Source of the DNA: Chlorobiota bacterium
GTDB taxonomy: Bacteria; Bacteroidota; Bacteroidia; Bacteroidales; VadinHA17
Length of the DNA: 64,000 nucleotides
Assembly: GCA_013152085.1 (NCBI GenBank)
Contig: JAADHC010000032.1
Span: forward strand, 32,517 to 96,516
Reading direction: 5' to 3'
A program made the position numbers and the translations under genes. The first letter of the stretch is position 1. Every line of letters starts with the position of its first letter. This document shows positions 34,083 through 45,008 of this stretch, piece by piece. The notes below the pieces were generated by a model that saw only the letters and a program-made list of their open reading frames with translations, was not told where the DNA came from and made no database searches.

Positions 34083-35504
34083 TTAAAGACTCTTGATCTC
34101 ATTCACCAGCTTCTGCAGGCTGTCCTTTGCATTGCCGAAGAGCATGCGGGTTTTTTCATGGAAGAACAGGAAGTTTTCAATGCCTGCATAACCTTTTCCC
34201 ATTCCGCGTTTCATTACGATCACGTTTTTTGCCAGCAGGGTTTTGATGATCGGCATCCCGTAGATCGGGCTGGAGGGATCATCCTCGGCAGCAGGGTTCA
34301 CCACATCATTGGCCCCGATAACGACCACGACATCGGTATTGGTCATATCCTCATTGGCATCGTCCATTTCCATCAGCTTGTCGTACGAAACATCGGCTTC
34401 GGCAAGCAGGACATTCATATGCCCGGGCATACGTCCGGCCACGGGATGAATGGCATATTTCACCTCCACACCTTTATCTTCAAGCTGCTTTTCCAGTTCA
34501 TGGCAGACATGCTGTGCCTGGGCTGCAGCGAGACCGTAACCCGGAACAACATAAACCTTCTGCGAATAGGCCAGCAGGATACCGGCATCACTGGCGGATA
34601 TTTCCCTTATCGATCCATGCTCTTTATCCACTGCTACCCCGCCGCCGCCAAACGCACCGATAATCACATTGAGCAGTGAACGGTTCATGGCCTTGCACAT
34701 CAGGATGGTCAGGATGGTTCCGGCAGCACCGACAAGGATCCCGCCAAGGATCATGGCTTCGTTATTGTAAATAAAGCCGGCCATGGCAGCGGCAATACCG
34801 GTAAAAGAGTTCAGCAGACTGATCACCACGGGCATATCCGCACCTCCGATCGGCATCACGAAAAGCACACCGTAAATCAGGGCAATGGCAAAGAGTCCGT
34901 AAACGATCAGCTTCCGGGTTTCGAAAGGAGTGTTCCCAACAAGCAGGAAAATAATGATTGCGGTCACTACCAGCAACAGCGTAATGTTAATATATTTCAT
35001 ATAACCGGCAAAAATATCACCCACCTTGCCATCCAGTTTTCCGTAAGCAATCATACTCCCGCTGAATGCAATGGAACCGATCACCAGTCCGAGCAGGGTA
35101 ACCAGCGTTGACTGGTTGGCGGGATTGGAAAACTCGATCAGGGCAACCAGGGCAGAAGCCAGGCCGCCGGTAGCATTAAAAAAGGATACCAGCTGAGGCA
35201 TGGCTGTCATCTTCACGGTACGCGCAATATAAGCCCCGACCACGGTTCCCAGGCCAATCGTAACAATAATAATGATGATATTCAGGAAAGCTATTCCCTC
35301 GCCGGCTTCGTTTTTGTGAAACACCATAGTGGTGATCATTGCCAGCACCATACCGGCAGCCGCCCAGAGGTTACCCCGCCTGGCGGTATCCGGGTGGCTG
35401 AGCAGCTTCAGGCCAACCACAAAAAAGATGGCGCCCACGAGGTACGAAAATTCAAGGATGACATCTCCGTATGTAACACCTAATTCGGTTAGAGTAGTAT
35501 TCAT
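34083..35504 (-). CDS. pntB: NAD(P) transhydrogenase beta subunit
   Basis: A 473-residue inner-membrane subunit. The first ~265 residues carry eight to nine helices (dII); residues ~290-473 are the NADP(H)-binding dIII with VYVVPGYGLAAAQAQH, HPVAGRMPGHMNVLLAEA and VVVVIGANDVVNPAA. With pntAA and pntAB it forms the proton pump that reduces NADP+ by NADH. It ends the three-gene minus-strand operon, 12 bases after pntAB. Confidence 0.96.
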   Translation of the reverse strand: MNTTLTELGVTYGDVILEFSYLVGAIFFVVGLKLLSHPDTARRGNLWAAAGMVLAMITTMVFHKNEAGEGIAFLNIIIIIVTIGLGTVVGAYIARTVKMTAMPQLVSFFNATGGLASALVALIEFSNPANQSTLVTLLGLVIGSIAFSGSMIAYGKLDGKVGDIFAGYMKYINITLLLVVTAIIIFLLVGNTPFETRKLIVYGLFAIALIYGVLFVMPIGGADMPVVISLLNSFTGIAAAMAGFIYNNEAMILGGILVGAAGTILTILMCKAMNRSLLNVIIGAFGGGGVAVDKEHGSIREISASDAGILLAYSQKVYVVPGYGLAAAQAQHVCHELEKQLEDKGVEVKYAIHPVAGRMPGHMNVLLAEADVSYDKLMEMDDANEDMTNTDVVVVIGANDVVNPAAEDDPSSPIYGMPIIKTLLAKNVIVMKRGMGKGYAGIENFLFFHEKTRMLFGNAKDSLQKLVNEIKSL

Positions 35505-35516
35505 TTCCGCAAATTT

Positions 35517-35834
35517 TTATTTTTTCTTTTTCTTCTTAAACATGTCGAGCATCCGGTCGGTAACGACAAAGCCGCCTGCCACGTTGAGTGTGGCAAAAAA
35601 GACGGCAAAAATGCCGAGGATGAGTGCTGCCGAGATCCGGTCCGTAGGGGCATGGCCCACCAGGATGATCCCCCCGATGATGATCACCCCGCTAATGGCA
35701 TTGGCTCCCGACATAAGCGGTGTATGCAGCACGGACGGCACATTCGAGATAACCTCAATACCCAGGAAAATGGATAAGGTTATGATAAATATGGCATCCT
35801 TGTTCTGATAAAGATAAACCAGTACGTTTTCCAT
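35517..35834 (-). CDS. pntAB: NAD(P) transhydrogenase alpha subunit, membrane part
   Basis: A 105-residue protein corresponding to the C-terminal membrane segment of E. coli PntA, made here as a separate chain (the three-subunit form). Helices at about residues 14-32, 46-60 and 68-92 include FLGIEVISNVPSVLHTPLMS and ANAISGVIIIGGII. It ends in a run of eight consecutive lysines, unusually basic. The gene starts 10 bases after pntAA. Confidence 0.95.
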   Translation of the reverse strand: MENVLVYLYQNKDAIFIITLSIFLGIEVISNVPSVLHTPLMSGANAISGVIIIGGIILVGHAPTDRISAALILGIFAVFFATLNVAGGFVVTDRMLDMFKKKKKK

Positions 35835-35844
35835 TGGTTTCGAT

Positions 35845-36969
35845 TTATGGTTTGATAATACTTTTTACCCGTTCGTTAACGATCTCTTTCTGATGTACCA
35901 GGCAGGTACCTTTGACGATCTCATCTTCGAAGTCAAGGTTCATACCACCTTCTTCATCAATGATCAGTTTCAGGAAATTGAGCAGGTTCCGGCCGAACAT
36001 CTTGCTGGCGTCAGCAGGCATTTCGGCAGGATAGTTTGATTTCCCGACGATCGTAACATTATTGTGGGAAATGATCCTGTTGTTTTGTGTCATTTCGCAG
36101 TTCCCTCCGGAAGATGCAGCCAGATCGATGATCACCGATCCGGGTTTCATCCGTTCGACGGTTTCCTTTTTCACCAGCACAGGTGCTTTTCTTCCGGGAA
36201 TCTGTGCGGTGGCAATAACCACATTCGCATCGGCGGCATGATCCTGGATCATCTGCTGCTGTTTTTGTTTGAATTCTTCGGTTTGCTCGACGGCGTATCC
36301 GCCGGCGGCAGCATCTTCCACAGCCCCTTCGACCTCGATAAATTTCCCGCCCAGGCTTTTTACCTCTTCTTTCACTGCCGAACGCACATCAAACACCTCG
36401 ACGACAGCACCCAGTTTACGCGCAATAGCAATGGCCTGAAGCCCTGCCACGCCGGCGCCTAAAATCAGTACTTTTGCCGGTTTGATCGTTCCGGCAGCCG
36501 ACATAAACATCGGGAAAAAAGTGGGTAATGTGTTGGCAGCTTCGAGTACCGCCTTGTATCCGGCTACCGTCGCCATGGATGACAATACATCCATAGCCTG
36601 TGCACGGGAGATCCGCGGGATCAGCTCAAGGCTGAAAGCAGTAACGCCCCAGTCTCTCAGTGCTTTTACACGGTCAGGTTCTCCCAGGGGATTTAACATC
36701 GAGATCAGTGCCTGTCCTTCGCGGAGATTTTTCATCTCATCATCCGAAGGAGGCGTGATCTGGACCAGCACATCTGCCTGTTTAACCACTTCACTGCGGC
36801 CCAGGATTTCAGCACCGGCTTCGGTATAAGCTTCGTCAGGGGCAAAGGCACCTTCTCCGGCGCCCTTTTCCATAATGACCTCCACCTTTAGTTTTTTCAG
36901 GGCAGCAACCGTTTCGGGAAGCATGGCCACCCGGCTATCCGCATGCTCTTTTAAAATGCCAATTTTCAC
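35845..36969 (-). CDS. pntAA: NAD(P) transhydrogenase alpha subunit, NAD(H)-binding part
   Basis: A 374-residue soluble domain (dI), related to alanine dehydrogenase. Motifs: IGILKEHADSRVAMLPE at the start, PTFFPMFMSAAGTIKPAKVLILGAGVAGLQAIAIAR for the dinucleotide fold (GAGVAG), VIATAQIPGRKAPVLV and VIIDLAASSGGNCE. It binds NADH in the cytoplasm and passes hydride to PntB. It is the first gene of the operon. The 820 bases upstream hold no gene. Confidence 0.96.
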   Translation of the reverse strand: MKIGILKEHADSRVAMLPETVAALKKLKVEVIMEKGAGEGAFAPDEAYTEAGAEILGRSEVVKQADVLVQITPPSDDEMKNLREGQALISMLNPLGEPDRVKALRDWGVTAFSLELIPRISRAQAMDVLSSMATVAGYKAVLEAANTLPTFFPMFMSAAGTIKPAKVLILGAGVAGLQAIAIARKLGAVVEVFDVRSAVKEEVKSLGGKFIEVEGAVEDAAAGGYAVEQTEEFKQKQQQMIQDHAADANVVIATAQIPGRKAPVLVKKETVERMKPGSVIIDLAASSGGNCEMTQNNRIISHNNVTIVGKSNYPAEMPADASKMFGRNLLNFLKLIIDEEGGMNLDFEDEIVKGTCLVHQKEIVNERVKSIIKP

Positions 36970-37556
36970 TTGTGTAAGATTTTAGTTAAAATGATAGTTT
37001 CAGGTATGAAGGATTGACCGGAAAACCACGGAAATCCCCTTTCAGGAACGAAGAATATAAACGATTTCTGACTTATCATGTCGACTGGATTCATCCGGTA
37101 ATAAATTGGGGTGTTCTGAATTTTACGATAACCTGAATTTCAGTATTTTAAAAACGGATAAATAATAATAATTCCATGTTTTTACGGCTGCAAAGTAAAT
37201 CAATTAATTTCAAACAACACGATTATTCCGGTACCTTTTCATATACCTGATGAACACGAAATATTTGACTAACCTTGTTTCTAAAAAGAATCAAAGGGAA
37301 ACAAGAATGTATCCGGTTCATTTTCATTGCAATGTAATTTTTTTTTCTAAAATATTTCCATATTAAACCACTGTTTTCCCCTGCATGGCTTAATGGACAA
37401 AGTATAACTGTCGGAATGAGGAACATTTATTCAAACCGGGAATACGCAGGGCAACAGGAAATAATTTATTATCTGTCCAATCAACTTCCAACCACTTGTG
37501 TTCTGAAAGCTGCACCGGACAGGTAATCCAGACGGCTTCCGGAAAGAATTAGGTAT

Positions 37557-37582
37557 TTAAATAGGTTATTAAATAGGTTATT
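37557..37582. repeat. 12-bp direct tandem repeat
   Basis: TTAAATAGGTTA occurs at 37557-37568 and 37569-37580, followed by TT of a third copy. It lies about 210 bases upstream of sucA and may be a binding site pair or simple slippage. Confidence 0.6.
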
Positions 37583-37749
37583 CTTTTTGTGCGGAAAGAT
37601 GGTTTATCCGCAACCGTTTTGGCTATTTTGATCTCACAGGCAGACCCGGTTATTCTACCATCAGCAGTAAGTTACCTGAAAGCAGTGATCGCCCACATGG
37701 TCAGACCGTCAAAGGGTTTGTAACCGGCCAAGAATACGGAAAAGTTTCG

Positions 37750-37757
37750 TACTTTTG
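37750..37757 (+). promoter_or_regulatory. Candidate -7 element for the suc operon
   Basis: TACTTTTG matches TAnnTTTG exactly and lies 32 bases before the sucA start. The nearest TTTG (37717-37720) is 29 bases upstream, longer than usual, so the -33 element is doubtful. Confidence 0.5.
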
Positions 37758-37789
37758 AATCGTTTTCTCCCGGCAAATAAAATCTTTAC

Positions 37790-40612
37790 ATGAACAATCT
37801 CGATTTTCTTGGTAACATTGACATAAAAACACTTGAAGCCCTTTACCAGCAATACCTGAAAAACCCGGAATATGTGGAAGAGAGCTGGCAACAGTTTTTT
37901 AAGGGATTTGAATTTGCACGTCAGCAATACGGTTCCGGACCGTTACCCGACGGATACGACAAGGAATTCAAGGTCATCAACCTGATTGAGGGATACCGTC
38001 GCCGTGGACATCTCTTTACCGAAACCAACCCGGTACGGGCACGAAGGAAATATACGCCCACCCTCGCTATAGAGAATTTCGGTCTGAAAGAAGCAGACCT
38101 GAAAACGAAGTTCCTGGCTGGAAAACATATTGGCATCGGAACCGCAACGCTCGAAGAGATCATCAGTCACCTGAAGCAAACCTACTGCCGGTCCATCGGT
38201 GCAGAATACCTGTATATACGCAATCCTGAGATTGTTGAATGGCTTAAAGCCAAGATGGAACCGGTATGCAATACGTCGAAATTTAGCAGAGAGGAAAAAA
38301 AACATATTTACTATCACCTCGTCCTTGCCGTGGGATTCGAGAAGTTCCTGCAGAAAAAATTTGTGGGTCAGAAAAGTTTTTCCCTCGAAGGAGCCGAAAC
38401 CCTTATCCCGGCGCTGGATGCGGTTATTGAAAAAGGTTCCGCATTGGGAATTGAGGAATTTATTATCGGTATGTCGCACCGCGGACGTCTAAACACCCTG
38501 GCCAATATTCTTCAAAAGCCTTATGAAAACATCTTTTCCGAATTTCACGGTAAATTTTATGAGGATGACCTGGCACTGGGCGATGTCAAATATCACCTGG
38601 GATACGAAAACACGGTCACTACCGATACGGGTAAGAAAATCAAACTGAAACTGGTTCCCAATCCTTCACACCTCGAATCGGTTGATCCTGTTGCCGAAGG
38701 TCTCACCAGGGCACGGATGGACCGGTTTTATGACTGCAACAACAACCGCATTGCCCCCATCCTCATCCACGGGGATGCAGCTATTGCGTCGCAGGGGGTA
38801 GTATATGAAGTTATCCAGATGGTGAACCTCCCCGGATACCAGACCGGAGGATCCATTCATCTGGTCATTAACAACCAGGTAGGGTTTACAACGAACTATC
38901 TGGATGCCCGTTCAAGCACTTATTGCACGGATATCGGCAAGGTTACCAAAGCGCCGGTTTTTCATGTCAACGGGGATGATGTCGAAGCTTTGATCTATAC
39001 CGTACAACTGGCCATGGAGTTCCGGCAGAAGTTTCACAGTGATGTTTTTATTGACATCCTCTGCTACCGCAAACACGGACACAACGAAGGGGATGAACCT
39101 CGATTTACTCAACCCACCCTGTACAAAGCCATAAGCAAACATCCCAACCCCCGCGACATCTATGCCAAAACACTGGTGGAACAAGGCGTATATTCGGTAG
39201 AAGATATTAAGCAGGCCCAGAAGGATTATGATGATATCCTGGAAGAGAAATTTGCCCTGTCGAAAAAGAGCGACCGTGTACATGTTGACCGTTTTTTGCA
39301 TAAAGACTGGAAAAACCACCGTTATCCCGAAGTTAAAGACCTGATGAAAAGCAAACCGACCGGTTTTCCCCGGGAAAGAATCGGGCAACTTGCTTTAAAG
39401 ATCAATCAACTTCCGGAGGATAAAATGTTTTTCCGGAAACTTGTAAAGTTACTTGATGAACGGAAAAAAAATATAGCTAAAAACCGGATTGACTGGGCTA
39501 TGGGTGAATTGCTGGCTTATGCAACACTCCTCACCGAAGGTATTCCTGTCAGGATCAGCGGTCAGGATTCGGTACGTGGCACTTTTTCACACCGACATGC
39601 AGCATACATCCGGGAAGATACCGGCGAGCCTTATTATCCGCTGAAATATCTTGACCCGGAGCAGGCATCTTTTGAGATTTACAATTCTCCTCTCTCCGAA
39701 TATGGCGTAATGGGCTTTGAATATGGGTATGGTATGGCCCATCCCGGACAACTGGTAATCTGGGAAGCACAATTCGGCGATTTTCACAATGTCGCCCAGG
39801 TGATTGTTGACCAGTATATCAGCTCGGCAGAAGAAAAATGGGGATTATTGAACGGACTGGTGCTTTATCTGCCGCATGGTTTCGAAGGACAGGGCCCGGA
39901 CCATTCCAGTGCGCGCATTGAACGGTTTCTCTCCATGGCTGCCGAAGCCAATATGCACATTGTCAACCCGACAACACCTGCCAATCTTTTTCACCTGCTG
40001 CGCAACCATGTAAAAACGGATTACCGCCTGCCCCTGATTGTCTTTACGCCTAAAAGCCTGCTCCGTCACCCGATGTGCATATCTGCTATCGAAGATCTGG
40101 AAAAAGGCTCCTTCCGGCAGGTGATTGACGATAACCAAGTGGATACCGGGGAAGTTCGCCGTGTAGTATTCTGCTCGGGCAAAGTTTATTACGACCTGCT
40201 GAAACGGAAAAACGAGCTGAATGCCCGGGATGTGGCTCTTGTGCGGATCGAACAGTTACATCCCTTTCCGGTTGAGCAAATCAAAAAAATACTGAAGAAG
40301 TATAAAAAGAATATGCTGACCCTTTATGTTCAGGAGGAACCGGAGAATATGGGAGCATGGCGGTATGTTCGGAGTTGCATGGATGGTATTGATGTTGTTC
40401 CGGTAGCACGCCTTGCCAGCGGTAGCCCCGCCTCAGGATTACAGGGTATTCATAACCTCGGGCAGGAAGAAATTGTCGGTAAGGTATTCAGAAAATGTAC
40501 CTGTGAGCTGAAAAATGTATATTGCGGCCTGCAGTGTGTCGAAGGAAAATCCAGGAAAGAGGTACTGGATGTCCACAAATACATCGAAATGGAATCGAAA
40601 TTCTCGATATAA
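37790..40612 (+). CDS. sucA: 2-oxoglutarate dehydrogenase E1 component
   Basis: A 940-residue thiamine diphosphate enzyme that decarboxylates 2-oxoglutarate in the citric acid cycle. It has the short N-terminal segment [21 protein letters not shown] that docks with E2, then the ThDP motifs [16 protein letters not shown] (~225-240), [22 protein letters not shown] and [12 protein letters not shown], and [10 protein letters not shown] in the form [15 protein letters not shown]. Further on are [28 protein letters not shown] and [20 protein letters not shown]. The length equals that of typical SucA. The sucB start follows after 11 bases. Its presence implies an oxidative TCA cycle rather than purely fermentative life. 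Confidence 0.97.
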   Translation: MNNLDFLGNIDIKTLEALYQQYLKNPEYVEESWQQFFKGFEFARQQYGSGPLPDGYDKEFKVINLIEGYRRRGHLFTETNPVRARRKYTPTLAIENFGLKEADLKTKFLAGKHIGIGTATLEEIISHLKQTYCRSIGAEYLYIRNPEIVEWLKAKMEPVCNTSKFSREEKKHIYYHLVLAVGFEKFLQKKFVGQKSFSLEGAETLIPALDAVIEKGSALGIEEFIIGMSHRGRLNTLANILQKPYENIFSEFHGKFYEDDLALGDVKYHLGYENTVTTDTGKKIKLKLVPNPSHLESVDPVAEGLTRARMDRFYDCNNNRIAPILIHGDAAIASQGVVYEVIQMVNLPGYQTGGSIHLVINNQVGFTTNYLDARSSTYCTDIGKVTKAPVFHVNGDDVEALIYTVQLAMEFRQKFHSDVFIDILCYRKHGHNEGDEPRFTQPTLYKAISKHPNPRDIYAKTLVEQGVYSVEDIKQAQKDYDDILEEKFALSKKSDRVHVDRFLHKDWKNHRYPEVKDLMKSKPTGFPRERIGQLALKINQLPEDKMFFRKLVKLLDERKKNIAKNRIDWAMGELLAYATLLTEGIPVRISGQDSVRGTFSHRHAAYIREDTGEPYYPLKYLDPEQASFEIYNSPLSEYGVMGFEYGYGMAHPGQLVIWEAQFGDFHNVAQVIVDQYISSAEEKWGLLNGLVLYLPHGFEGQGPDHSSARIERFLSMAAEANMHIVNPTTPANLFHLLRNHVKTDYRLPLIVFTPKSLLRHPMCISAIEDLEKGSFRQVIDDNQVDTGEVRRVVFCSGKVYYDLLKRKNELNARDVALVRIEQLHPFPVEQIKKILKKYKKNMLTLYVQEEPENMGAWRYVRSCMDGIDVVPVARLASGSPASGLQGIHNLGQEEIVGKVFRKCTCELKNVYCGLQCVEGKSRKEVLDVHKYIEMESKFSI

Positions 40613-40623
40613 CTATTAAACCG

Positions 40624-41892
40624 ATGAAATTAGAGATCAAAATACCCAGTCCCGGGGAATCTATTACCGAAGTTGAGGTTGCTGCCTGGTTGGTGGAAGA
40701 CGGGGATTACGTGGAAAAAAACCAGGAAATTGCCGAAGTGGAATCCGAAAAAGCCACCCTGCCGGTTATTGCCGAAGAGAGCGGGAAGGTGAAATTCCTC
40801 ATTGAATCCGGCACTCAGGCAAAAGTCGGCGATATCATCTGCACTATTGATACGGACGCTGCAGTTCCTGTATCTTCTCAAGGGGAAGAAAAACCGGGGG
40901 AATCCGCAACATCAACACCTGCAGAAAAGGCATCCACGCTTCCTGAAAAAGAAACTGCACCACAACCGGAACCCGTTGAAAAAAATACGGGTGAAGAACA
41001 TGTCCGTATCTCACCGCTGGCGCGGGAGAAAATGAAAGAACATGGCCTGAGCCTCGAAGATATCCTGGACGGTATCCGCAGAATCACAGCTGAAGATGTG
41101 GAAAAAGTAGCAGGAATGAAAACGGTTGAGTCGTCATTTACGGTTTCTGAAAAAGCCGGCAACCGGGAAAAAACCACCACGAAGATGTCTCCGTTGCGCC
41201 GTAAACTGGGCGAACGTCTTGTATCGGTAAAGAACGAAACGGCGATGCTAACGACATTTAACGAAGCCGATATGAGTGCCGTAATCGCCCTGAGGAAAAA
41301 ATATCAGACCGTTTTTACCGAAAAGCACGGGATAAAACTTGGCTTTATGTCATTCTTTGCCAAAGCCGCAGCCATTGCCCTGGAGAAATACCCTGCTGTC
41401 AACTCCGTGATCAACGGTGAAGAGATCGTTTCCTTCCACTATGCCGACATCGGTATAGCCGTACAAACAGATAAAGGGCTGATGGTACCTGTGATCCGCA
41501 ACGCCGAATCAATGTCACTTGCCGGTATTGAAAAAGCGCTGAAGAATCTGGCCGGAAAAGCCCGCAAAAACCGGATTTCCATGGATGATATGGCCGGCGG
41601 CACCTTTACCATCACCAACGGAGGTGTATTCGGCTCGATGCTTTCCACTCCGATACTCAATCCGCCCCAGGCAGGTATCCTGGGGATGCACAATATTGTG
41701 GAACGGCCGGTTGCCATTAACGGTAAAGTGGAAGTCCGCCCGGTCATGTATATTGCGCTCTCATATGACCACCGCCTCGTTGACGGCAGGGACTCGGTAG
41801 GTTTTCTCAAGACCGTCAAAGAACTTATAGAAAATCCGGCGCTGATGATCACCGGCGGTGAAGATCCGTATCAAATCCTTTTAAATCTTTAA
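40624..41892 (+). CDS. sucB: Dihydrolipoyl succinyltransferase (E2 of 2-oxoglutarate dehydrogenase)
   Basis: A 422-residue E2. The lipoyl domain (residues 1-80) carries EVESEKAT with lipoyl Lys43. A Pro/Glu/Lys-rich linker (~85-120) follows, then the E3-binding domain [20 protein letters not shown], then the catalytic domain with [33 protein letters not shown] and the active-site [12 protein letters not shown] (His383, Asp387). The start at 40624 is certain because the lipoyl domain begins there; an open frame extends upstream into sucA but is not needed. The M20 hydrolase starts 4 bases after the stop. Confidence 0.97.
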   Translation: MKLEIKIPSPGESITEVEVAAWLVEDGDYVEKNQEIAEVESEKATLPVIAEESGKVKFLIESGTQAKVGDIICTIDTDAAVPVSSQGEEKPGESATSTPAEKASTLPEKETAPQPEPVEKNTGEEHVRISPLAREKMKEHGLSLEDILDGIRRITAEDVEKVAGMKTVESSFTVSEKAGNREKTTTKMSPLRRKLGERLVSVKNETAMLTTFNEADMSAVIALRKKYQTVFTEKHGIKLGFMSFFAKAAAIALEKYPAVNSVINGEEIVSFHYADIGIAVQTDKGLMVPVIRNAESMSLAGIEKALKNLAGKARKNRISMDDMAGGTFTITNGGVFGSMLSTPILNPPQAGILGMHNIVERPVAINGKVEVRPVMYIALSYDHRLVDGRDSVGFLKTVKELIENPALMITGGEDPYQILLNL

Positions 41893-41896
41893 AATC

Positions 41897-43249
41897 ATGC
41901 AAACTTCCCGTAACCCTTTTCTTTTCCGGATCGTTGTTCCGGTCATTATTGTATTCCTGGTTTTTCAACTCCCGGCACAGGCTCAAACAATATCTGCCCG
42001 GATTGATAAGGAAATCAGTCAATACGAAAGACACCTGGACGACCTGTACCTGTACCTGCATCAGCATCCTGAACTCTCATTTATGGAAACGAATACCTCG
42101 GCACGGATGCAGCAGGAGGCTGAGGATGCCGGTTTTACCGTTACACCGCATTTTGGCGGGAACAGCCTGGTAGCGGTATTGAAAAACGGCAGGGGACCGG
42201 TCATTATGGTACGTACCGACATGGATGCGCTACCCCTGGAAGAAAAAACAGATCTCCCCTATGCCAGCAGGGTGGTCACAAAAACCCGTGAAGGCGTTGA
42301 GATGCATGCCATGCATGCCTGCGGGCATGATATCCACATGTCGGTATGGTCGGGAGTTGCCCACACCATGGCTGCCCTGAAAGACCAGTGGCACGGCACG
42401 TTGATCATGATCGCACAGCAGGCCGAAGAACGGAGCGGCGGCGCCCGGGAAATGATCAAAGCAGGGATCTTCCGGAAATTTCCCGTTCCCGGTTACATCC
42501 TGGCATTTCACGTGATGCCTGATCTCCCTGTCGGTACGGTCGGCTATGGAATGGGGCCGGTATTTGCCGGGGTAAATTCGGTGGATATCACCGTTTACGG
42601 TAAAGGCGGTCATGGCGCCTATCCCCACAAGACCATCGATCCCATTGTGCTCTCTGCCCGGACCATCATGGCATTTCAGACCATTGTCAGCAGGGAACTG
42701 AATCCTCTTGATCCGGCCGTGATATCCGTGGGGTCCATTCACGGCGGAACCAAGCACAACATCATCCCGGATGAGGTGAAGATGCAGATCACGGTACGGT
42801 TTTATAAAGACGAGGTTTTTAACCATATTAAAAATGCGATGGAACGGATCACAAAAGGAATCGCCATCTCTGCAGGCCTGCCGGAAGACCGGTGGCCCGT
42901 GGTTCATGTTGCGGATGAGTTTACGCCTCCGCTGATCAATAATCCCGGTTTGGCAGAAAAATGTCTCAATATCTGGAAGACAGAAGAACCGGCACTGACA
43001 TTGCAGAAGGTTGATCCTCAGATGGCAGGTGAGGATTTCAGCTTGTACGGCCGCACACCGGAGAAAATACCCGTTTTTATGTTCAGGGTGGGTACGGCTT
43101 CGCCGGACGAGTATGCGGCAAACCAAACCGGTGAGAAGTTGCTGCCGGCATTGCATTCCCCGCACTATGCCCCGCACTACAAAGAAGCCATCCCCACAGG
43201 GATTCGTGCCATGGCCTCAGCGGTCATCGGCCTTTTTCAAGGTAAATAA
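41897..43249 (+). CDS. Exported M20-family amidohydrolase (N-acyl-amino-acid hydrolase type)
   Basis: A 450-residue protein with signal peptide (PVIIVFLVFQLPAQAQ). M20 motifs: VRTDMDALPLEEK with the catalytic Asp, MHACGHDIHMSVW with zinc-binding His and Asp, QQAEERSGGAREM with the catalytic Glu pair, and a dimerisation domain with GKGGHGAYPHKTIDP. Such enzymes remove acyl groups from amino acids or cleave small peptides. Because it lies 4 bases after sucB and 26 before the gamma-glutamyltransferase gene, it is very probably part of the suc transcript. Confidence 0.92.
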   Translation: MQTSRNPFLFRIVVPVIIVFLVFQLPAQAQTISARIDKEISQYERHLDDLYLYLHQHPELSFMETNTSARMQQEAEDAGFTVTPHFGGNSLVAVLKNGRGPVIMVRTDMDALPLEEKTDLPYASRVVTKTREGVEMHAMHACGHDIHMSVWSGVAHTMAALKDQWHGTLIMIAQQAEERSGGAREMIKAGIFRKFPVPGYILAFHVMPDLPVGTVGYGMGPVFAGVNSVDITVYGKGGHGAYPHKTIDPIVLSARTIMAFQTIVSRELNPLDPAVISVGSIHGGTKHNIIPDEVKMQITVRFYKDEVFNHIKNAMERITKGIAISAGLPEDRWPVVHVADEFTPPLINNPGLAEKCLNIWKTEEPALTLQKVDPQMAGEDFSLYGRTPEKIPVFMFRVGTASPDEYAANQTGEKLLPALHSPHYAPHYKEAIPTGIRAMASAVIGLFQGK

Positions 43250-43275
43250 ACCATTAATCATAAAAATTTTATCCG

Positions 43276-44973
43276 ATGAAAAACAGCAGCTTTATTTCAG
43301 TTATTCTTTTCTTCTTTCTGACCGGTACGATGATTTTCTCCCAGGACCGGATCACGGGTCTGCCGCTGGCGACACGCTCGGAAGTGATCGCACAACACGG
43401 GATGGCCTGCACCAGCCAGCCGCTGGTTACCCAGATTGCCCTGGATATCCTGAAAAAAGGAGGCACTGCCGTAGATGCAGCCATTGCTGCCGATGCGGCC
43501 CTCGGTCTGATGGAACCTACCGGAAGCGGTATGGGCGGCGATCTTTTCGCTATTGTCTGGGACGCAAAGACACAAAAGTTATACGGACTCAATGGCAGCG
43601 GACGCTCGCCCAGATCACTGACACTGGGTTACTTTAAGGAAAAAGGTTATACCCACATCCCTCCGCATGGCCCACTGCCGGTATCCGTCCCCGGTTGTGT
43701 GGACGGATGGTTTACCCTGCATGATAAATTCGGGAAGCTGCCCATGACCGAGATTCTGCAGCCTGCCGTCAATTATGCCCGCGAAGGGTTTCCGGTATCC
43801 GAGCTGATCGCATACTACTGGCAGTCGAATGCAAGGGTTTTACAGAAATATGAAAACTTTAAGGAGATCTTCATGCCCGGCGGTCATGCTCCGCACAAAG
43901 GAGAGGTGTTTAAAAACCCATACCTGGCCAATACGCTTGAGAAAGTGGCCAAAGGCGGAAGGGACGCTTTTTATAAGGGAGATATTGCTCATACGATTGC
44001 AGACTACATGAAACGTCAGGGAGGTTTTCTTTCTTACGAAGACCTGGCCTCCCACCACTCCGAGTGGGTAGAACCCGTATCAGTAAATTACCGTGGATAT
44101 GATATCTGGGAACTGCCTCCCAACGGCCAGGGAATTGCTGCCCTTGAGATACTGAATATCCTCGAAGGATACGATATAAAATCCATGGGGTTCGGCAGCG
44201 CCGATTACATACATACCTTTGTCGAGGCCAAGAAGCTGGCTTTTGCCGACCGTGCAAAATATTATGCCGATCCCGATTTTGCCAAAATACCGGTAGAGCA
44301 GCTGCTCTCAAAAGAATATGCTGCCAAACGGCGTGCGGAGATCAACCCGCGGCGTGCAGCAAGGAGTGATGCTGCAGGCAAACTTGAACAGGGAGAAACG
44401 GTTTATATGACTGTCGCCGACCAGTGGGGCAATATGGTCTCGCTGATCCAGAGCAACTACCGCGGAATGGGCTCGGGGATGACCCCCGACGGGCTGGGAT
44501 TTGTCCTCCAGGACCGCGGCGAACTCTTCAACCTGAAAGAAGGGGAAGCCAACACCTATGCACCCGGCAAACGCCCCTTCCACACCATTATTCCGGCCTT
44601 TATCACCAAAGACGGCAAGCCGTGGATAAGTTTCGGCGTGATGGGCGGAGCGATGCAGCCGCAGGGACATACCCAGATCGTGGTCAACCTCATTGACTTC
44701 GGTATGAACCTGCAGGAAGCCGGCGATGCCCCGAGGATACGCCACACCGGAAGCTCACAGCCTACCGGTGAGGTCATGACCGACGGGGGTACCGTCTATC
44801 TCGAAAGCGGCATTCCCTACGAAGTGATCCGTAACCTGGTCCGGCGCGGCCACAGGATACAATGGACCATCGGCGGGTTCGGCGGCTACCAGGCCATCAT
44901 GTGGGATGCAAAAAACAAAGTCTATTACGGCGCTTCGGAATCCCGGAAAGACGGACAGGCGGCAGGGTATTAG
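43276..44973 (+). CDS. ggt: Gamma-glutamyltransferase family hydrolase, exported
   Basis: A 565-residue Ntn-hydrolase with signal peptide ending MIFSQ. Substrate-site motifs: GGTAVDAAIAADAALGLMEPTGSGMGGDLFAI, LNGSGRSPRS, and the autocleavage site GETVYMTVADQWGNM, where Thr375 would become the N-terminal nucleophile of the small subunit. SIQSNYRGMGSG-type (here LIQSNYRGMGSGM) and FGVMGGAMQPQGH follow. The TVYMT form, not the TTHxS of E. coli GGT, is typical of the YwrD-like subgroup. It releases glutamate from gamma-glutamyl compounds. Its place behind sucA-sucB fits use of glutamate carbon through 2-oxoglutarate (inference). Confidence 0.92.
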   Translation: MKNSSFISVILFFFLTGTMIFSQDRITGLPLATRSEVIAQHGMACTSQPLVTQIALDILKKGGTAVDAAIAADAALGLMEPTGSGMGGDLFAIVWDAKTQKLYGLNGSGRSPRSLTLGYFKEKGYTHIPPHGPLPVSVPGCVDGWFTLHDKFGKLPMTEILQPAVNYAREGFPVSELIAYYWQSNARVLQKYENFKEIFMPGGHAPHKGEVFKNPYLANTLEKVAKGGRDAFYKGDIAHTIADYMKRQGGFLSYEDLASHHSEWVEPVSVNYRGYDIWELPPNGQGIAALEILNILEGYDIKSMGFGSADYIHTFVEAKKLAFADRAKYYADPDFAKIPVEQLLSKEYAAKRRAEINPRRAARSDAAGKLEQGETVYMTVADQWGNMVSLIQSNYRGMGSGMTPDGLGFVLQDRGELFNLKEGEANTYAPGKRPFHTIIPAFITKDGKPWISFGVMGGAMQPQGHTQIVVNLIDFGMNLQEAGDAPRIRHTGSSQPTGEVMTDGGTVYLESGIPYEVIRNLVRRGHRIQWTIGGFGGYQAIMWDAKNKVYYGASESRKDGQAAGY

Positions 44974-45008
44974 GGAAACGATGATCTATGAGCGATGAAG
45001 GATGAAGG

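Larger units (their letters stand above)
36970..37789. other. 820-base non-coding region between divergent pnt and suc operons
   Basis: I see no supported gene on either strand. Contents: a 12-bp tandem repeat (TTAAATAGGTTA twice plus two bases, 37557-37582) and a candidate sucA promoter at 37750-37757. The stretch is unusually long for two housekeeping operons and may hold regulatory sites or an unrecognised RNA. Confidence 0.5.

Noticed and set aside
40522..40623. Upstream extension of the sucB frame into sucA
   Set aside because: The lipoyl domain starts at 40624; the extension has no similarity to E2 proteins.
42230..43177. Long open frame opposite the M20 hydrolase gene
   Set aside because: No domain or start context, and the plus strand encodes a clear M20 enzyme; it is a by-product of codon use.
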